Notes under the pieces: generated by a model
Told to the model about the DNA's origin: nothing
The model's database searches: none
What the model saw: only the letters and a program-made list of their open reading frames with translations
Made by a program: the position numbers and the translations under genes
In this document: positions 1 through 11,416 of the stretch, piece after piece
How positions within the stretch are numbered: the first letter of the stretch is position 1
Layout: each line of letters begins with the position of its first letter
NCBI RefSeq assembly: GCF_051622035.1
Contig: NC_135359.1
Location: 19,801,501-19,865,500, forward strand
Direction: 5' to 3'
Length of the DNA: 64,000 nt
DNA from: Arctopsyche grandis
Lineage: Eukaryota; Arthropoda; Insecta; Trichoptera; Hydropsychidae

Positions 1-3000
1 GCGTGCCCTTCAATTGCGTCAGGCAGCCGAGCATGCAGCTATGCTGCAAGCGTACATGCCAGATCATCTGATGCTACGAGGAGGTATTATTATATCATTT
101 TTAATGTATATTTAAATCTTTCGATGTTACTTATCGTGTTTTTAACTATTTCAGGGGATCATGACGCTATTCTTACTCTTCTATTATTGCCAAGAATGAT
201 TTGCAAAGCCGATATACTGCTCAGTCAAATTAGAGATAAGTCAGTGTTTGAATTGTATTTTTACTTAATTTTGTTATTTGTAAGGTTTATATTTAATGTT
301 GTAAATTTCAGGTTTCCTACCGTTTTACATGTGGACAGAGAGCAACTTGTTAAATCTCATGCTGCTGTACAATACAGTTACAGATGCAAAATGCAACATC
401 ATCTTCATATGTTGCTTGTAAGGTTTTTGGTTTTTTTGTATCATAATTGCTTTATCGAGTACATATTAAATTCTCAATTTAATTTCAGACTATTCTGCAA
501 CAATATGCCCAAGGAATTGCAACATGCACCCCAGATATTTTGCTTAAAGTAGCCGGTGCCCTTCCTGAACTATCACTACAGGAACGACCATTAGATGCTG
601 CATTGGAACTCCTCAAAACAGATCGTCTGGATGAAAATTGTTCCACAGAAGGTATAATCCCACACGATTTTACTCATACATACATACATATTTACCTATA
701 TATATTTGGTTATAATTATTTTCATTACAGGCTTAGAGAAAAGCTATATGTACTTCATGACGATGCTTCCGATTCTACTTGGATGTGGTGGACCTGGAGC
801 CACCGGTTCAAGACCAGCTGAAGCTCAAGCGATGCGCGCTTGGTGTGCCGCCATATCTTCAAGCATGGATGGCTTAGCAAATGATGCAAACATGCTACGT
901 GCTTTAATACAAGTATACTATATTAGAAATACTATTTTTTTTAACGATGTTTCATCCCAATGCTGATGCATTATATTGAATTCAATTTTTCAGTCTGGAG
1001 AAGAATCTCAAGAGTTGAACCAGCTTGTAGAATTCCTCACTAGTACCGCTGAAGTCGTTTTACAACAGCTCAAATCCATAAGGAGGCGTCTTCCAACCGA
1101 TCCTAATATTTCCAACCTCGGCTTAGATCCGGAGGTATTAAAATTTTATATTTTTTTCTCTCGTGCATTTAAATTGTTTGTTATATTTTGTTTGTTATTT
1201 ACAGTGGTGGGAGAGATCTGGAGCTATTACTCAACGTGAAGCTGCTAGGGCTGCAAGCTGCTCAGCAGCAGGAGCTCGTGCTTCAGCGGCTGCAGCAGCT
1301 TTGTGCGATCCAGCCAATCCGTCGATAGTCGATTTACGTAAACTATGGGCTCAATCTAGTGACAAACATTATCAACAGGTATTTATATTAAATATATAAA
1401 TGATTAAATTATTGTCTTGGATTTTATTCATAATTTATATTGTAGGATGATCTCGGACCTTTACAATCAATGAAAAAGTCCCTTCAGACCGTCTGCGCTG
1501 AAGTAGCCGCTTTGGCCCAATTCACACAACAGCAAGAGTATCAAATCAACAGCACGCTTAAGCAAGAGACTGTAGTATGTATTTTTGTTTGTACTAAAAT
1601 AGTTAAATATATGTAAAATATTTAAAAATGTGTATTTTGTTACAGCGAACTTCACCTATTATGGAACGAGCTCAATTGGTGAAGAAACAATTGGAAGAAA
1701 CAAAAACTCTTACACTAAAATTGGAAAACAAAGAAGCCGATCTTCGAGAAATCAAGAAACTATTAAAGGTTTAATTTTTTTTATTTAGATATTTCTTTTA
1801 CGTTTTATTAAGTGTATGTTTGATTAATTTCGTGGTACTTTTGAACAGGCAAAACAAGATGAAATATCTGAAATGCAGATTCGTAAAGAGTTGGCTGAAA
1901 AGAAATTGAGTAGTGCAACTCGTGATCAGGAGTTACACGTAGAAAAATTATCTAGGAAGTTGGAAGATGCCCAAAATCAATTGAAGAGGTTTGTTTATAT
2001 ATATTTAAGAATATAAACAATAAATTTTATTAATAATGAATTTCTAATCTAAAACATATTCTTAGGAAAGAGAAAGAATTCGAAGAAACAATGGATCATC
2101 TACAGAAAGATATAGATTCGTTAGAAATAGAACGTGGATCTTTGAGGGATAAACTTAAATTGTATTGTAAAAAAGGAGACAAGAGTGTTTCCCTTCAAAG
2201 TCAATCAGGTATATTTTATAAGAAAATATATATATTTTTATTAATTAATTGGAAAAACTGTATAACATTATTATTGTAATTATTGAAGGTGAAACATCTC
2301 TCCCGGGAAGTCCTAAAGCATCACAAAGTGAAAGAACCATTACTAGACCATGTGCTGAAAATGCTGAAGGACTTCATGAAGAACTCGCACTACTTCAAGG
2401 GTTTATTATATTATATGTAAATAATAATTTAATTCTAATTTTGATCCGTGAATCTAATGATAGAATGTTTTATACAGTCAATTGCATAAAGAACGTTCGG
2501 AACGTATCAATTTGGAACAAAGGCACTGCAAAGAAGTCTTATCCAGATTGGTACCATTACCTCAACCAGCACCGTCAGCTATCACTCTGAACGAGCTTAA
2601 GGAGAAGTTTGCCAAATTCCAATTTGTATGTATTTCCTGCATTTATTTTCATTTTGTAGTTACTAATGTGTTATTAATTAATGTTTTAATTATTTTTAGG
2701 ATTGGACCATGTTTTTGGCTAAGTCCGGTGTATGCATATTCCCTGACGACCCATCTAAGTATGAAAAGGCATTGGAAGACCATAAAGCTAAACAGAAATC
2801 AATTAGAAAACAATTGATGGTACGTCTTTGTCGTGTATGTACTTCTTTTCACACCTGCAGGTGCTGTTTTAATAATTATTTATTTCAATAACAGGATCGC
2901 TTACAAGAAATACAGCAAGAAGTTCGTGATGAATATTTGAATCGACGACCGTGGAGATGTGTAGAAGCCGATTTCGCCAAATTTCCAACTCCAGAACTTA

Positions 3001-3292
3001 CTAGAGTATGATTGAATTAATTGATTCTATCTATACAATGTGTGATTGTATTTTTTGTTTAATAATTATTGTTTTTGGTTTTTTTTTTCAGAATATAAAT
3101 AATTCTGGAAGCGTAGATATTGGCACTCTGCAGTACATAATACCTCCAGGTCAGACTGCACCTAACGAGGGTACCGTACACGTAAGTCGAGCCCAACTTG
3201 GTGAACTGCAAGCAGCTATTGAACGGTTGGGAGGTTCGGCGACACTTCAATATACTCCTCAGTATATCGAAGTAGATAATACTGCAGCTTAA
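1..3292 (+). CDS. DCTN1: Dynactin subunit 1 (p150/Glued), C-terminal 719 residues, 5' part outside window
   Basis: Large subunit of dynactin, the cofactor that links cytoplasmic dynein to cargo and microtubules. Sixteen coding exons: 1-83, 155-239, 312-417, 489-651, 731-912, 994-1134, 1205-1378, 1446-1574, 1646-1768, 1849-1988, 2066-2208, 2289-2400, 2478-2625, 2700-2819, 2895-3005, 3092-3292. All have GT-AG introns of roughly 70-100 bp. The summed length gives 719 codons plus TAA with no internal stop. The first exons carry the conserved dynactin domain (for example ADILLSQIRDKFPTVLHV and KSYMYFMTMLPILLGCG). The middle (exons 8-11) is Lys/Glu-rich heptad sequence, that is, coiled coil. The last exon encodes the conserved tail. 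The N-terminal CAP-Gly domain and first coiled coil lie upstream of the window. An Ala-rich stretch sits in exon 7. AATAAA-type signals follow at about 3478 and 3632. It converges on the ETF-QO gene. Identification is strong; individual splice sites are inferred. Confidence 0.93.
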
Positions 3293-4263
3293 AAATTCGC
3301 ACACATAGTATAAGTAAATTATTTATTAAAAATATATTTTTAAATTTAATTTATAGTTTTTAGTCTTTACATACAAATGTTCTAAACTAGGTGCAGGAAT
3401 ATTTCATATTTAAATGAAAAGATAAATTTATTATGCTATATCAATAATTTGCTTTGAATTGCTTATATTGTAAGAAAAATAAAATGCGCCGTACTGATTC
3501 TGCTAATGTTTATAAATACGTTTGTAATATATATACAGATAAAACTTAACTATCAATTAATATGATCTTTATAGTATTTTGTGAAACGGAGCTTCTTTAG
3601 TGATTCCAAATATGTGATATTATTTGTTTTGTGTAATAAAATATCTGGTTGATTATAGTTATCATTTCGTTTTCGATTACATTATCAAAATAATAATTTA
3701 ATTTTCTTAGAATATTATTGTATATTCTCTTTAGTTAAATTTTTCGTTATTTATTCCCTTAGTGATTAAATAAAACAATTTATATTGTATAAAAATGCTT
3801 AAATTTAATACATAATTAAAATATACAACATTTTTACATCATAAATTCATATTAGTTTATTTTTATTTTTTTTACAAACACACCATTGATATATTACAAG
3901 TTTATATTTTCCTACTAACAATATTTATGCAAGTAAGGCACCGAAGTTTTCATTATCATAAATGAATATCAATAAATTTATTTTTAACACTTTAAGCACG
4001 TTAAAGTGAAAAAATAAATAACCATTTATTTATATAAAAACAAATATTACATGTATACGTTTCGGAAGACAAACGGAATACGAATTTCATCAAATGCTTT
4101 GTTTAAAAACTTTCATAATCTCAAACCGATTCAAAATGGGAGAAACAAATTTAAAATTTACAAAATATAAAAATTTTATACAAACAAAAAAGCAAAAATC
4201 TCTTAAGGAATGCGTAAAACATACTTTAAACATTCACATTTAAATCAAATTTTCATTATTAAT
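3293..4263. other. Convergent intergenic spacer / two 3' UTRs
   Basis: A 971-bp AT-rich spacer lies between two convergent stop codons. On the plus strand, AATAAA-type signals lie at about 3478-3483 and 3632 and could serve dynactin. On the minus strand, several TTTATT words between 3850 and 4030 could serve the ETF-QO transcript, but which one is used cannot be told. No coding exon or repeat was recognised. Confidence 0.6.
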
Positions 4264-7200
4264 TTACATTCCATTATAATTAGGACCACCGCCGCCTTCT
4301 GGCACAACCCAATTTATATTTTGAGTCGGATCTTTGATATCGCACGTTTTACAGTGAATACAATTCTGTGCGTTGATTTGAAGCCTCTGACCTTCGCCTT
4401 TCTCTAAGGGTACGTATTCGTAAACACCTATTTTAAACACAAACAATCAATCAATCAATATCAATAGAATCACTACTGTTTAAAAACCAAATAAAACAAA
4501 TCATACCAGCCGGACAGAACCTGCCTTCTGGCCCGTCAAACTTAGCCAGGTTTACTTCTAATGGTACATCATCATTTTTCAATGTAAGATGTGCTGGTTG
4601 TTCTGCCTCATGATTCGTACCTATAAATTAAATTATGCAATTAACTAGGATTCAAGTACAAACAAATTTAAAGACAAAGAAAAATAGACATACCTGTAAG
4701 AGCAACCGAAGACAGTAAATCAAAGGTGATTTTTCCGTCTGGTTTGGGATAATCGATTGGTGTATAATTTGCAGCAGGCTTTAACCTAGCGTGGTCAGGA
4801 GCTGCAACGTACTTGTGTTAAATCCTATTGCATTCGAATTTACATTATTACATTTCAAAACTACATACTTCCGTGGGATAGCGTCCACGGTTCACGACCA
4901 CCGAGCAATGTTGAGAACGCCGAGTACATTATACCACCATATAGACCGAGTGAAGAGTGGAAAGATGGTCTACAATTTCGGACAGAGGTTAGCTCGCGCC
5001 ATACCCAAGAATTGCGTAGATTCTGTTCATAAGCGGTAGGTTCACTACCGGCTTCTACACCGTTGAATATACCTTCACAAATTGCCTCAGCCGCTACCAT
5101 TCCTGAAAATTTGAGGTTGAAAGCTGATCATTTTTCATTTATGATATGACATTATAAAAGTGGAATATATAACTACGTACCGCTTTTGATTGCATTGTGT
5201 GTGCCTTTGATTTTAGGAACATTAAGTAAACCAGCAGCGCATCCAACCAGACAACCGCCTGGAAATGTGAGTTTAGGTAAAGATTGTAAACCGCCTTCTC
5301 CTAAAGCCCGAGCTCCATAAGCAACACGCTTTCCACCTTTAAAAATAAAACATCATTAAAATTTTCATATTTAATGATCGAGAATTGACTAAAACTATTC
5401 TATACCTTCGAATGTAGATTTGACAGAAGGATGTAATTTAAATCGTTGGAATTCCCTAAACGGACTCATGTATGGATTTTCATAATCTAATCCGACGACA
5501 AAACCGACAGCTACAAGTGGAGTTCCGTCCGATTCGTTAAGATGGTACAAAAATGAACCACCATATGTTTTGTGATTCAGAGGCCATCCAACGGTATGTT
5601 CTACGAGACCTGGCTGATGCTTAGCAGGATCTACCTCCCATAATTCTTTCAATCCCAAACCGTACGTTTGAGCTTCAGCAGTACTTCTGAGTCCCAAACG
5701 ATTGACGACCTGTTTCGTCAAATGTCCATGACAACCTAATAACCGAAATCAATATTAAAATTGCCGTCAATTCAATACATAATATAAATTTAATTAAACC
5801 GATAATATAACACCTTCTGCAAAGATTGTACATTTCGCATGTAATTCCATGCCACGTTCGAACATATCTCTTGGACTACCATCTTTAGCTATACCGACAT
5901 CGGCAGTGGCAATTCCTTTCAAGACCAGTTTCCCTTCGTCGCCTTCCCACAACAGTTCAGCACCTGCTGTTCCTGTATATATTTCTACACCAGCCGCTTC
6001 AGCTTGTTCACCTAACCAAGCGACTAAACGTCCCAAACGAACTACATAATTTCCATGATTCCACATCGGTAATCCTGAAGAGAGTGAATTTTAGTACCAC
6101 GGTAATAATATTCACACATATTTAGCTGTAGTAAATATAACCTGGAAATATTGGTATGGGAATCCGACCACTAGATGTTAAGAAGGCAAATTTATCTTTA
6201 GTAACGGGTGTGTTGAGAGGTGCACCGAGTTCTTTCCAATTTGGTAACAGTTCTGTTAGTCCTTTAGGATCGATGACGGCTCCTGACAAAATATGGCCCC
6301 CCAATTCAGCGGCCTTTTCGACAACCACTACTCTTACATCCTACAATTACAGTACACATTTAATAACAAATCGAAACAAACATGATTTTATCAATAGTAA
6401 AAATGGTGATTTACTTGTCCTTTTTCCGCAGACAATTGTTTAGCTCGAATAGCAGCAGACAAACCAGCTGGACCACCGCCGATGATAAGTATATCTGTCT
6501 CGTCGACAGCCCTCTCCATATCCACATCTGCAAAACGAATATTACATCATTAAGTGAAAACGATTTAAAATAATCAATGTATTATTATATGAAAATTACC
6601 TTTCCATCGTGAATCTTTATCTCTGGGATGAATTGTATAATGTGTAGTAATTCTGGGCGCTATGTCAGAGAACTGACGTTGTCCCAATTTACTCAAAACT
6701 GTAAATATATTTCATATTTATAATATTAATATTTTTTTCATTAACATATTTTGATTTGTCTTACTACAAGGTCATTCAGATAATGTTTTTAAACAATAGA
6801 TAACATTAATTATCATATTACTCTTATTGTAATGCAAACATTACGCAACAAGCTTCATAGGTCAAAAGATGTATTGAAAATACTTTAAAATGTAATTTTG
6901 AGTCAAAATATGTGACATTTCATTAATGAAAATCAAACAGTTTGAGTAGAGGACGGCAGTTTTAAATAGTTTGGACTTTGACCAAGGAGAATCGTATGCC
7001 AAAAATAGACAGATAAATTCATATTGAAATCATTATCCATCTACAGAATTATAAGTGACGGTACTTTGATTTTATTTATTTGCTAAAAATTGTACAAATG
7101 TTGTACTTTGACTAATCATATTGGAATTGTGATTGGTTACGTTAAAATAACGCATACAATTTTCGTATACAGACTGAGCTATTGACATACAAAAGTGTGG

Positions 7201-7299
7201 TTAATTGAATATGAATGGAGAGTACAATTGGAGTGAACTTCGTGAAAATAAATGAAATGAGGGCATCTCACCTGATGTGGCGCTTCTCAGTCGAGACAT
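4264..7299 (-). CDS. ETFDH: Electron transfer flavoprotein-ubiquinone oxidoreductase, mitochondrial (complete, 601 aa)
   Basis: Inner-membrane flavoprotein with a 4Fe-4S cluster. It passes electrons from ETF (fatty-acid and amino-acid dehydrogenases) to ubiquinone. Eleven exons, in transcript order: 7272-7299, 6600-6698, 6415-6527, 6142-6340, 5814-6074, 5406-5735, 5181-5336, 4869-5102, 4694-4801, 4507-4620, 4264-4427. They sum to 1806 nt, exactly 602 codons. The start at 7299 opens an Arg/Ser-rich presequence ([20 protein letters not shown]). The FAD dinucleotide-binding loop [10 protein letters not shown] begins at about residue 59. [13 protein letters not shown] marks the conserved central region. 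Cluster ligands are Cys545, 570, 573 and 576, with the 25-3-3 spacing of the human enzyme. The C-terminus [13 protein letters not shown] is canonical. All key residues are present and the length is close to the family's usual ~610 aa. The first coding exon is only 28 nt, followed by a 573-bp intron. Confidence 0.95.
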
Positions 7300-7847
7300 G
7301 ACGAAGCGCTAGAATTTGAGGATAGGTAAAGAAGTGACAGTTTTCAATCAAAGCCAGACCCCGGTTGACTGGTGGACCACCTTCGTCTCCAACTGTCAAT
7401 CTTCCAATCCCGATCACAGCTGATCGATGACTGCTGATAATCACTGACTACCAGTTGGCAGTTGGTACTACACCATCGAATACAGATGACACTTTGGATC
7501 AAACATTGTCTTAATATCACATTCCCTCGCCATGTATATGAATCATTTTTATTTTATATACAATCGTAATCTAGATTCCAAATTATTGTGTGATCTCTTC
7601 CATGAATGCGCTTAAGTGGGTCATATTTATATGAACTTAGACGAAAAAAAGATACTTAAATCAAAATAATAATAATTTCATGATATTATACAGTACCTTC
7701 TGAAATCTCAGTGAAACATGAAAATAATAAAAAAGTTGTCAAAAATATTGGTCTTGAGTTATATATACAGTATAGAAATATGCCTATCAAAATTTTTCAT
7801 GAACATAATACTTAATCTATTGACACTTTGTATATATGTATATCGAT
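7300..7847. other. ETF-QO upstream region
   Basis: The 5' UTR and promoter of the ETF-QO gene should lie here, reading leftward from about 7480. Positions 7320-7480 are less AT-rich than their surroundings. No TATA box at a persuasive spacing was seen, and no other gene. Confidence 0.4.
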
Positions 7848-7893
7848 CAGTGGCGTGAAATTATTTCTCTTATTGTCGTACAGCCTTACTTAA
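7848..7893 (+). mobile_element. Truncated hAT-like palindromic MITE, left half
   Basis: It begins CAGTGGCGTG and continues through the same GTCGTACAGCCTTACTTAA segment seen in the full copy at 18284-18446. The match stops exactly at the TTAA at 7890-7893, where CCCTTTCGCG starts. The right half of the element is not found downstream. Confidence 0.7.
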
Positions 7894-8290
7894 CCCTTTC
7901 GCGGGCCGTGGGAATACATATTCCCAGTGATTTAATTTGCTTCAAAAAGCCGGTGAGTGTGCGTATGAGAATTTTTAAAAATAGTAATATCTAGCGAAAT
8001 TCACCACCAACACGATGCAATTGATTCTTACTTTACCGATTGTAAAATAACCATCATTCGTCCGTGTTTATGGTGAGCGGTGCGCGCGACAGCCTGACAG
8101 CAGAGTAAATAACAATTTTTTCAAAGTATAGTCTTATTATTTAATTTTATAAGAAATTTAACGATTGATTTATGTTCCTTGCACTTTGTTTTATTATGAA
8201 TAATATAAATTATTATTGAATTGTTCCATATCCTTACTATTTTCAAAAATGGGAATAGATCCCACGTAGATTCAGGTGAAGCATATATTT
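7894..8290. mobile_element. Possible piggyBac-like element end (inserted at TTAA)
   Basis: CCCTTTCGCG directly follows a TTAA that belongs to the interrupted MITE. This is the junction expected for piggyBac-type insertion (TTAA target, CCC-starting terminus). A short perfect inverted repeat (TGGGAATA-CA-TATTCCCA) lies at about 7909-7926, and a similar GGGAATAGATCCC lies near 8251. The opposite terminus was not found, so the right boundary is only a guess. No transposase frame was seen. Confidence 0.35.
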
Positions 8291-8625
8291 TGTAATATTG
8301 GATTTTACAATATTATAACTTATAGTAAATAATGTTTATTATTAGAATTTTTTTGTTGTTATTTTTTGCTTGTTTATTTATATGAACAAGAAATGGTGTT
8401 TTCAATGTACCATTTTGTTTTTGAATGTTTTCAACTTTTCAACAAGAAAACTAAACACAACAAGGCTTACGATGATTTCCAAACTCCTTCATTAAAAAAC
8501 TAAAGGAAGGCATAATTAATTATTATATGGTGACTATTTTTTCTAAATTCAAAACCGGAAAATTTTTCCAAAATAATATTTCTTAATACTTCAATTATTA
8601 AAAACGTCAATGACAATTATAGAAT

Positions 8626-9600
8626 TGTAAGAATCTCGTCATCGCCATCGAAACATCTAGTGCGACGTAGAATACATTTCTCACGCTCAACCATTGACGT
8701 CATCTCAAGTCGAAGAACACCTGCATCCATTAAACTAAATCGAGTGGAACGACGCCAAACATTCGAGCATATTCCACCCCAACAAACCAAGCAGAACGAC
8801 ACGAAGAACACCTGTATCCATTAAACTAAATCGAGTGGAACGACGCCAAACATTCGAGAAACGTCCACCCTGAACAACAAACCACATTCCTCGCATAACT
8901 CGCACACGTAAACACCACCTGCGACAAGTCACGTGGATCCCCAAAAACAATATAAAAGGAGGTCCACTCCAAACAACTTCAGTCGACCCACAACAACAAG
9001 AGTCGACACACAGCAGCAGACCAGTCAACAGGCAGCAGCCACCACGACAGCAGTCGACATCCAGCATCTGACCAGCTACCACTGCACTACCCTACGATGG
9101 AAGAACGCTTGCAACATAGCCGATTGCCGAGCCAGCAACACACTGCCATATCCAGAGACATCCGAACATAGCCGAATGCCGAGCCAGCAACACACTGCCA
9201 TATCCAGAGACCTTCTGAACATAGCCGATTGCCGAGCCAGCAACACACTGCCATATCCAGAGACATCCGAACATAGCCGAATGCCGAGCCAGCAACACAC
9301 TGCCATATCCAGAGACATCTGAACATAGCCGGATCCAGAGCAACGACACATTACAGATCCAGTGGCCATCACGACACCAAGTCAACAGCCAATAGCCGTC
9401 TCGAGAACACTACGATTCCAGCCGCTTCAACAACATATGTATACACTTGTATAGTCAAACAATAAAGTACCTTATTCAAACAAACAGCAGTATTAACTAC
9501 TAAAACACAGACGAACTCGTCTATAATACATGGCGGACTGGTGGTGAAGAACACCTTCACAACTAGATCAGTCCCCATAGAATCATGGACAGTTCGCGTG
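8626..9600 (+). mobile_element. LTR-retrotransposon-like remnant (LTR plus start of internal region)
   Basis: A GC-richer block of unlike composition. It carries a TATAAAAG box at 8951-8958 and an AATAAAG signal near 9461, and it ends ...TACA followed by TGGCGGACTGGTGG, which looks like the LTR end plus a primer-binding-site-type start. Two copies of a sequence of about 50 bp occur at about 8717-8768 and 8808-8860. The plus strand is strikingly rich in CAACA/CAGCAG triplets. The left end at 8626 (TGTAAG) is a guess from the TG...CA rule. No gag or pol frame is left. It could instead be another repeat class carrying its own promoter. Confidence 0.4.
9114..9340 (+). repeat. 52-bp tandem repeat array, four copies plus a partial
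   Basis: Units start at 9114, 9166, 9219 and 9271 with ACATAGCCGA, and a fifth partial copy starts at 9323. The period is 52 bp (one unit is 53). Copies alternate between GATTGCC and GAATGCC variants, so the higher-order unit is about 105 bp and arose by duplication of a pair. All six frames are largely open through it, which explains several spurious reading frames on both strands. Confidence 0.9.
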
Positions 9601-10358
9601 CAAACATGTTGATGCCGTCCCTTAAATTTTTGTTACAAGGTTTATTTAATACTTAATTTCGGGGAAAAATGAATTCATTTTCTTGAATCCTCTTAAAAAA
9701 TTCTACACAAGACTTGTTTAGGAAAAATTATGCAACGTGATTAGCAAACATTTTAAAAGTTCAACGCTTAATTACTGGACCATATATTGTTCATCAAATA
9801 AAGAAATAAATCGGTAGGTGCATTTGTTTTTGATAAACAAAGACACTATTACTAATAGATACTCTTAGATAAATGTATTGATTTTATTTCACGACTTACC
9901 AGAATAGGTACCCAAAAACCAGATAACCAGTACGAATGGTCACCTTAGATCATTAGAATCAGTGGTAATGCTGATCTTTTACAAAACCATCCAGACTATT
10001 AACAGTTGGGATGGTTTCGTAAATATCATAAATAACGGACCAATTCCAATACTAAGTCACAGCGAGCTTTATAACATTAAAAAAATATACAGCTCGTTTT
10101 ATTTGTTTTTATTTATGTATATAATTTTAAATACAATAAATACACTGTGCACAGAATGCATTTTTTCTGAATAATTATTTGTTGAATTTTTTAGCGATGT
10201 ACACATTAGACATACTTCTTGAAGGCTTTATCCACTACAATATTTTTAATCTTCTATTCAAGACATCCATTACATTAATAGATATACGTGATGATATAGC
10301 ATCGTATGAAATCGTTAAATTCCGAACTAATTATTTGTTTGATTTTCTTACAATCTTA
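9601..10358. other. Intergenic AT-rich sequence
   Basis: No gene, RNA or recognisable repeat was seen. Open frames here are AT-rich, without codon bias or splice sites. Confidence 0.4.
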
Positions 10359-10496
10359 TTGGCTACGTCCACACTACCGATATCTACACCCGATATTTAC
10401 GAATTTTTCCATAACCAGTTCCTAAATAGCAACCACAACTGGATATGGAAAATTCAAAAATATCGGGTGTAGATATCGATTGTGTGGACGTAGCCA
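10359..10496. mobile_element. Foldback MITE, 138 bp, TTA target duplication
   Basis: Two arms of about 60 bp, beginning TGGCTACGTCCACAC and including CGATATCTACACCCGATATT, face each other across a short centre near CCTAAATAGC. TTA lies at 10356-10358 and again at 10497-10499, which fits a PIF/Harbinger-type duplication. It has no coding capacity. Confidence 0.6.
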
Positions 10497-10499
10497 TTA

Positions 10500-11396
10500 C
10501 GTATTTCTACGATCCATGTAACAAGACGTATATTTCCAACGAAAACTTAGTTTGTATTTAAAAGCTTTTTAATCGTAGAATATGTAGTCTCTTCACTTTC
10601 TGTAAATAAAAAAAAAATTAGGTGTAAGCATGTTGTGGAGTGCAATTGCTTATTTTAAAGGTTATAAAATGTAAAATTTATATTACATGTGATCACCGGT
10701 ATTAACTAAGGATTATGGCGTTCCGTGTGTCTCGTTAAAAATAAACTAATTTGTTAATCCACAATTTAGCCTAGTCGCTTCCTAATCTTCCACAGACGTT
10801 ATTTCCGAGGTAAGGATCGATACCAGAGATACGGCGTCATGGACGACGTAATAAATCGTTATCCGTCTATTGGCAATAATAACTTTTTTGTCGGCCACTA
10901 CAAGGTACTAGATCTAAATTTTAGATTTAAATAGATTTAATATATTTTACCATTTTATGATGCTTTAATAATCCTTATTTAGATATCTATATAGAAAATT
11001 TACTTTTGGAGTAGTAATTTTAGTCTTCGTTACCCCTATATTTTCTCATCTTTACGTGGGTATAGATAACTTAAATTTTAAAGTTAACAATAAAATTCAT
11101 AACAGTTTAAAAATTCAAAATAACGTAGTTATACGGATAATATGTAACGTTGCTAAGTTTGTGAATAATTAAGTTAAAATTAAATGCATTTCACCAACTG
11201 TGAAAAACATTATTATATAATAAATTCTAAAAATTATTTATTTGCGATAGCTAGGTAGATAGATACGATTTGGCATAAATATTGACATTCTCTAAGCCGA
11301 AATAAAATATAAGTGCACATTGAATATTGCAGAGCGTGTGAAAACAGTGGTGTGTTGTTGGCAGCGCGCGACAGTGCTGCCTCTCTCGACAGCCAG
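10500..11396. other. RpS3 upstream region
   Basis: AT-rich intergenic DNA. The last ~80 bp before the RpS3 start become GC-richer and hold the probable promoter and transcription start. No other gene was seen. Confidence 0.4.
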
Positions 11397-11405
11397 CTCT
11401 TTCCC
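11397..11405 (+). promoter_or_regulatory. TOP-like pyrimidine tract of RpS3 mRNA
   Basis: CTCTTTCCC lies 12 bases before the RpS3 ATG. Ribosomal-protein mRNAs commonly start with a C followed by such a tract, which places them under TOR-dependent translational control. The exact start site is inferred. Another pyrimidine run lies about 20 bp upstream. Confidence 0.5.
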
Positions 11406-11416
11406 GGTCTGCAGCC

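Noticed and set aside
9076..9385. Overlapping ~100-codon frames on both strands
   Set aside because: They are produced by the 52-bp tandem array; the peptides are just the repeat translated in several frames.
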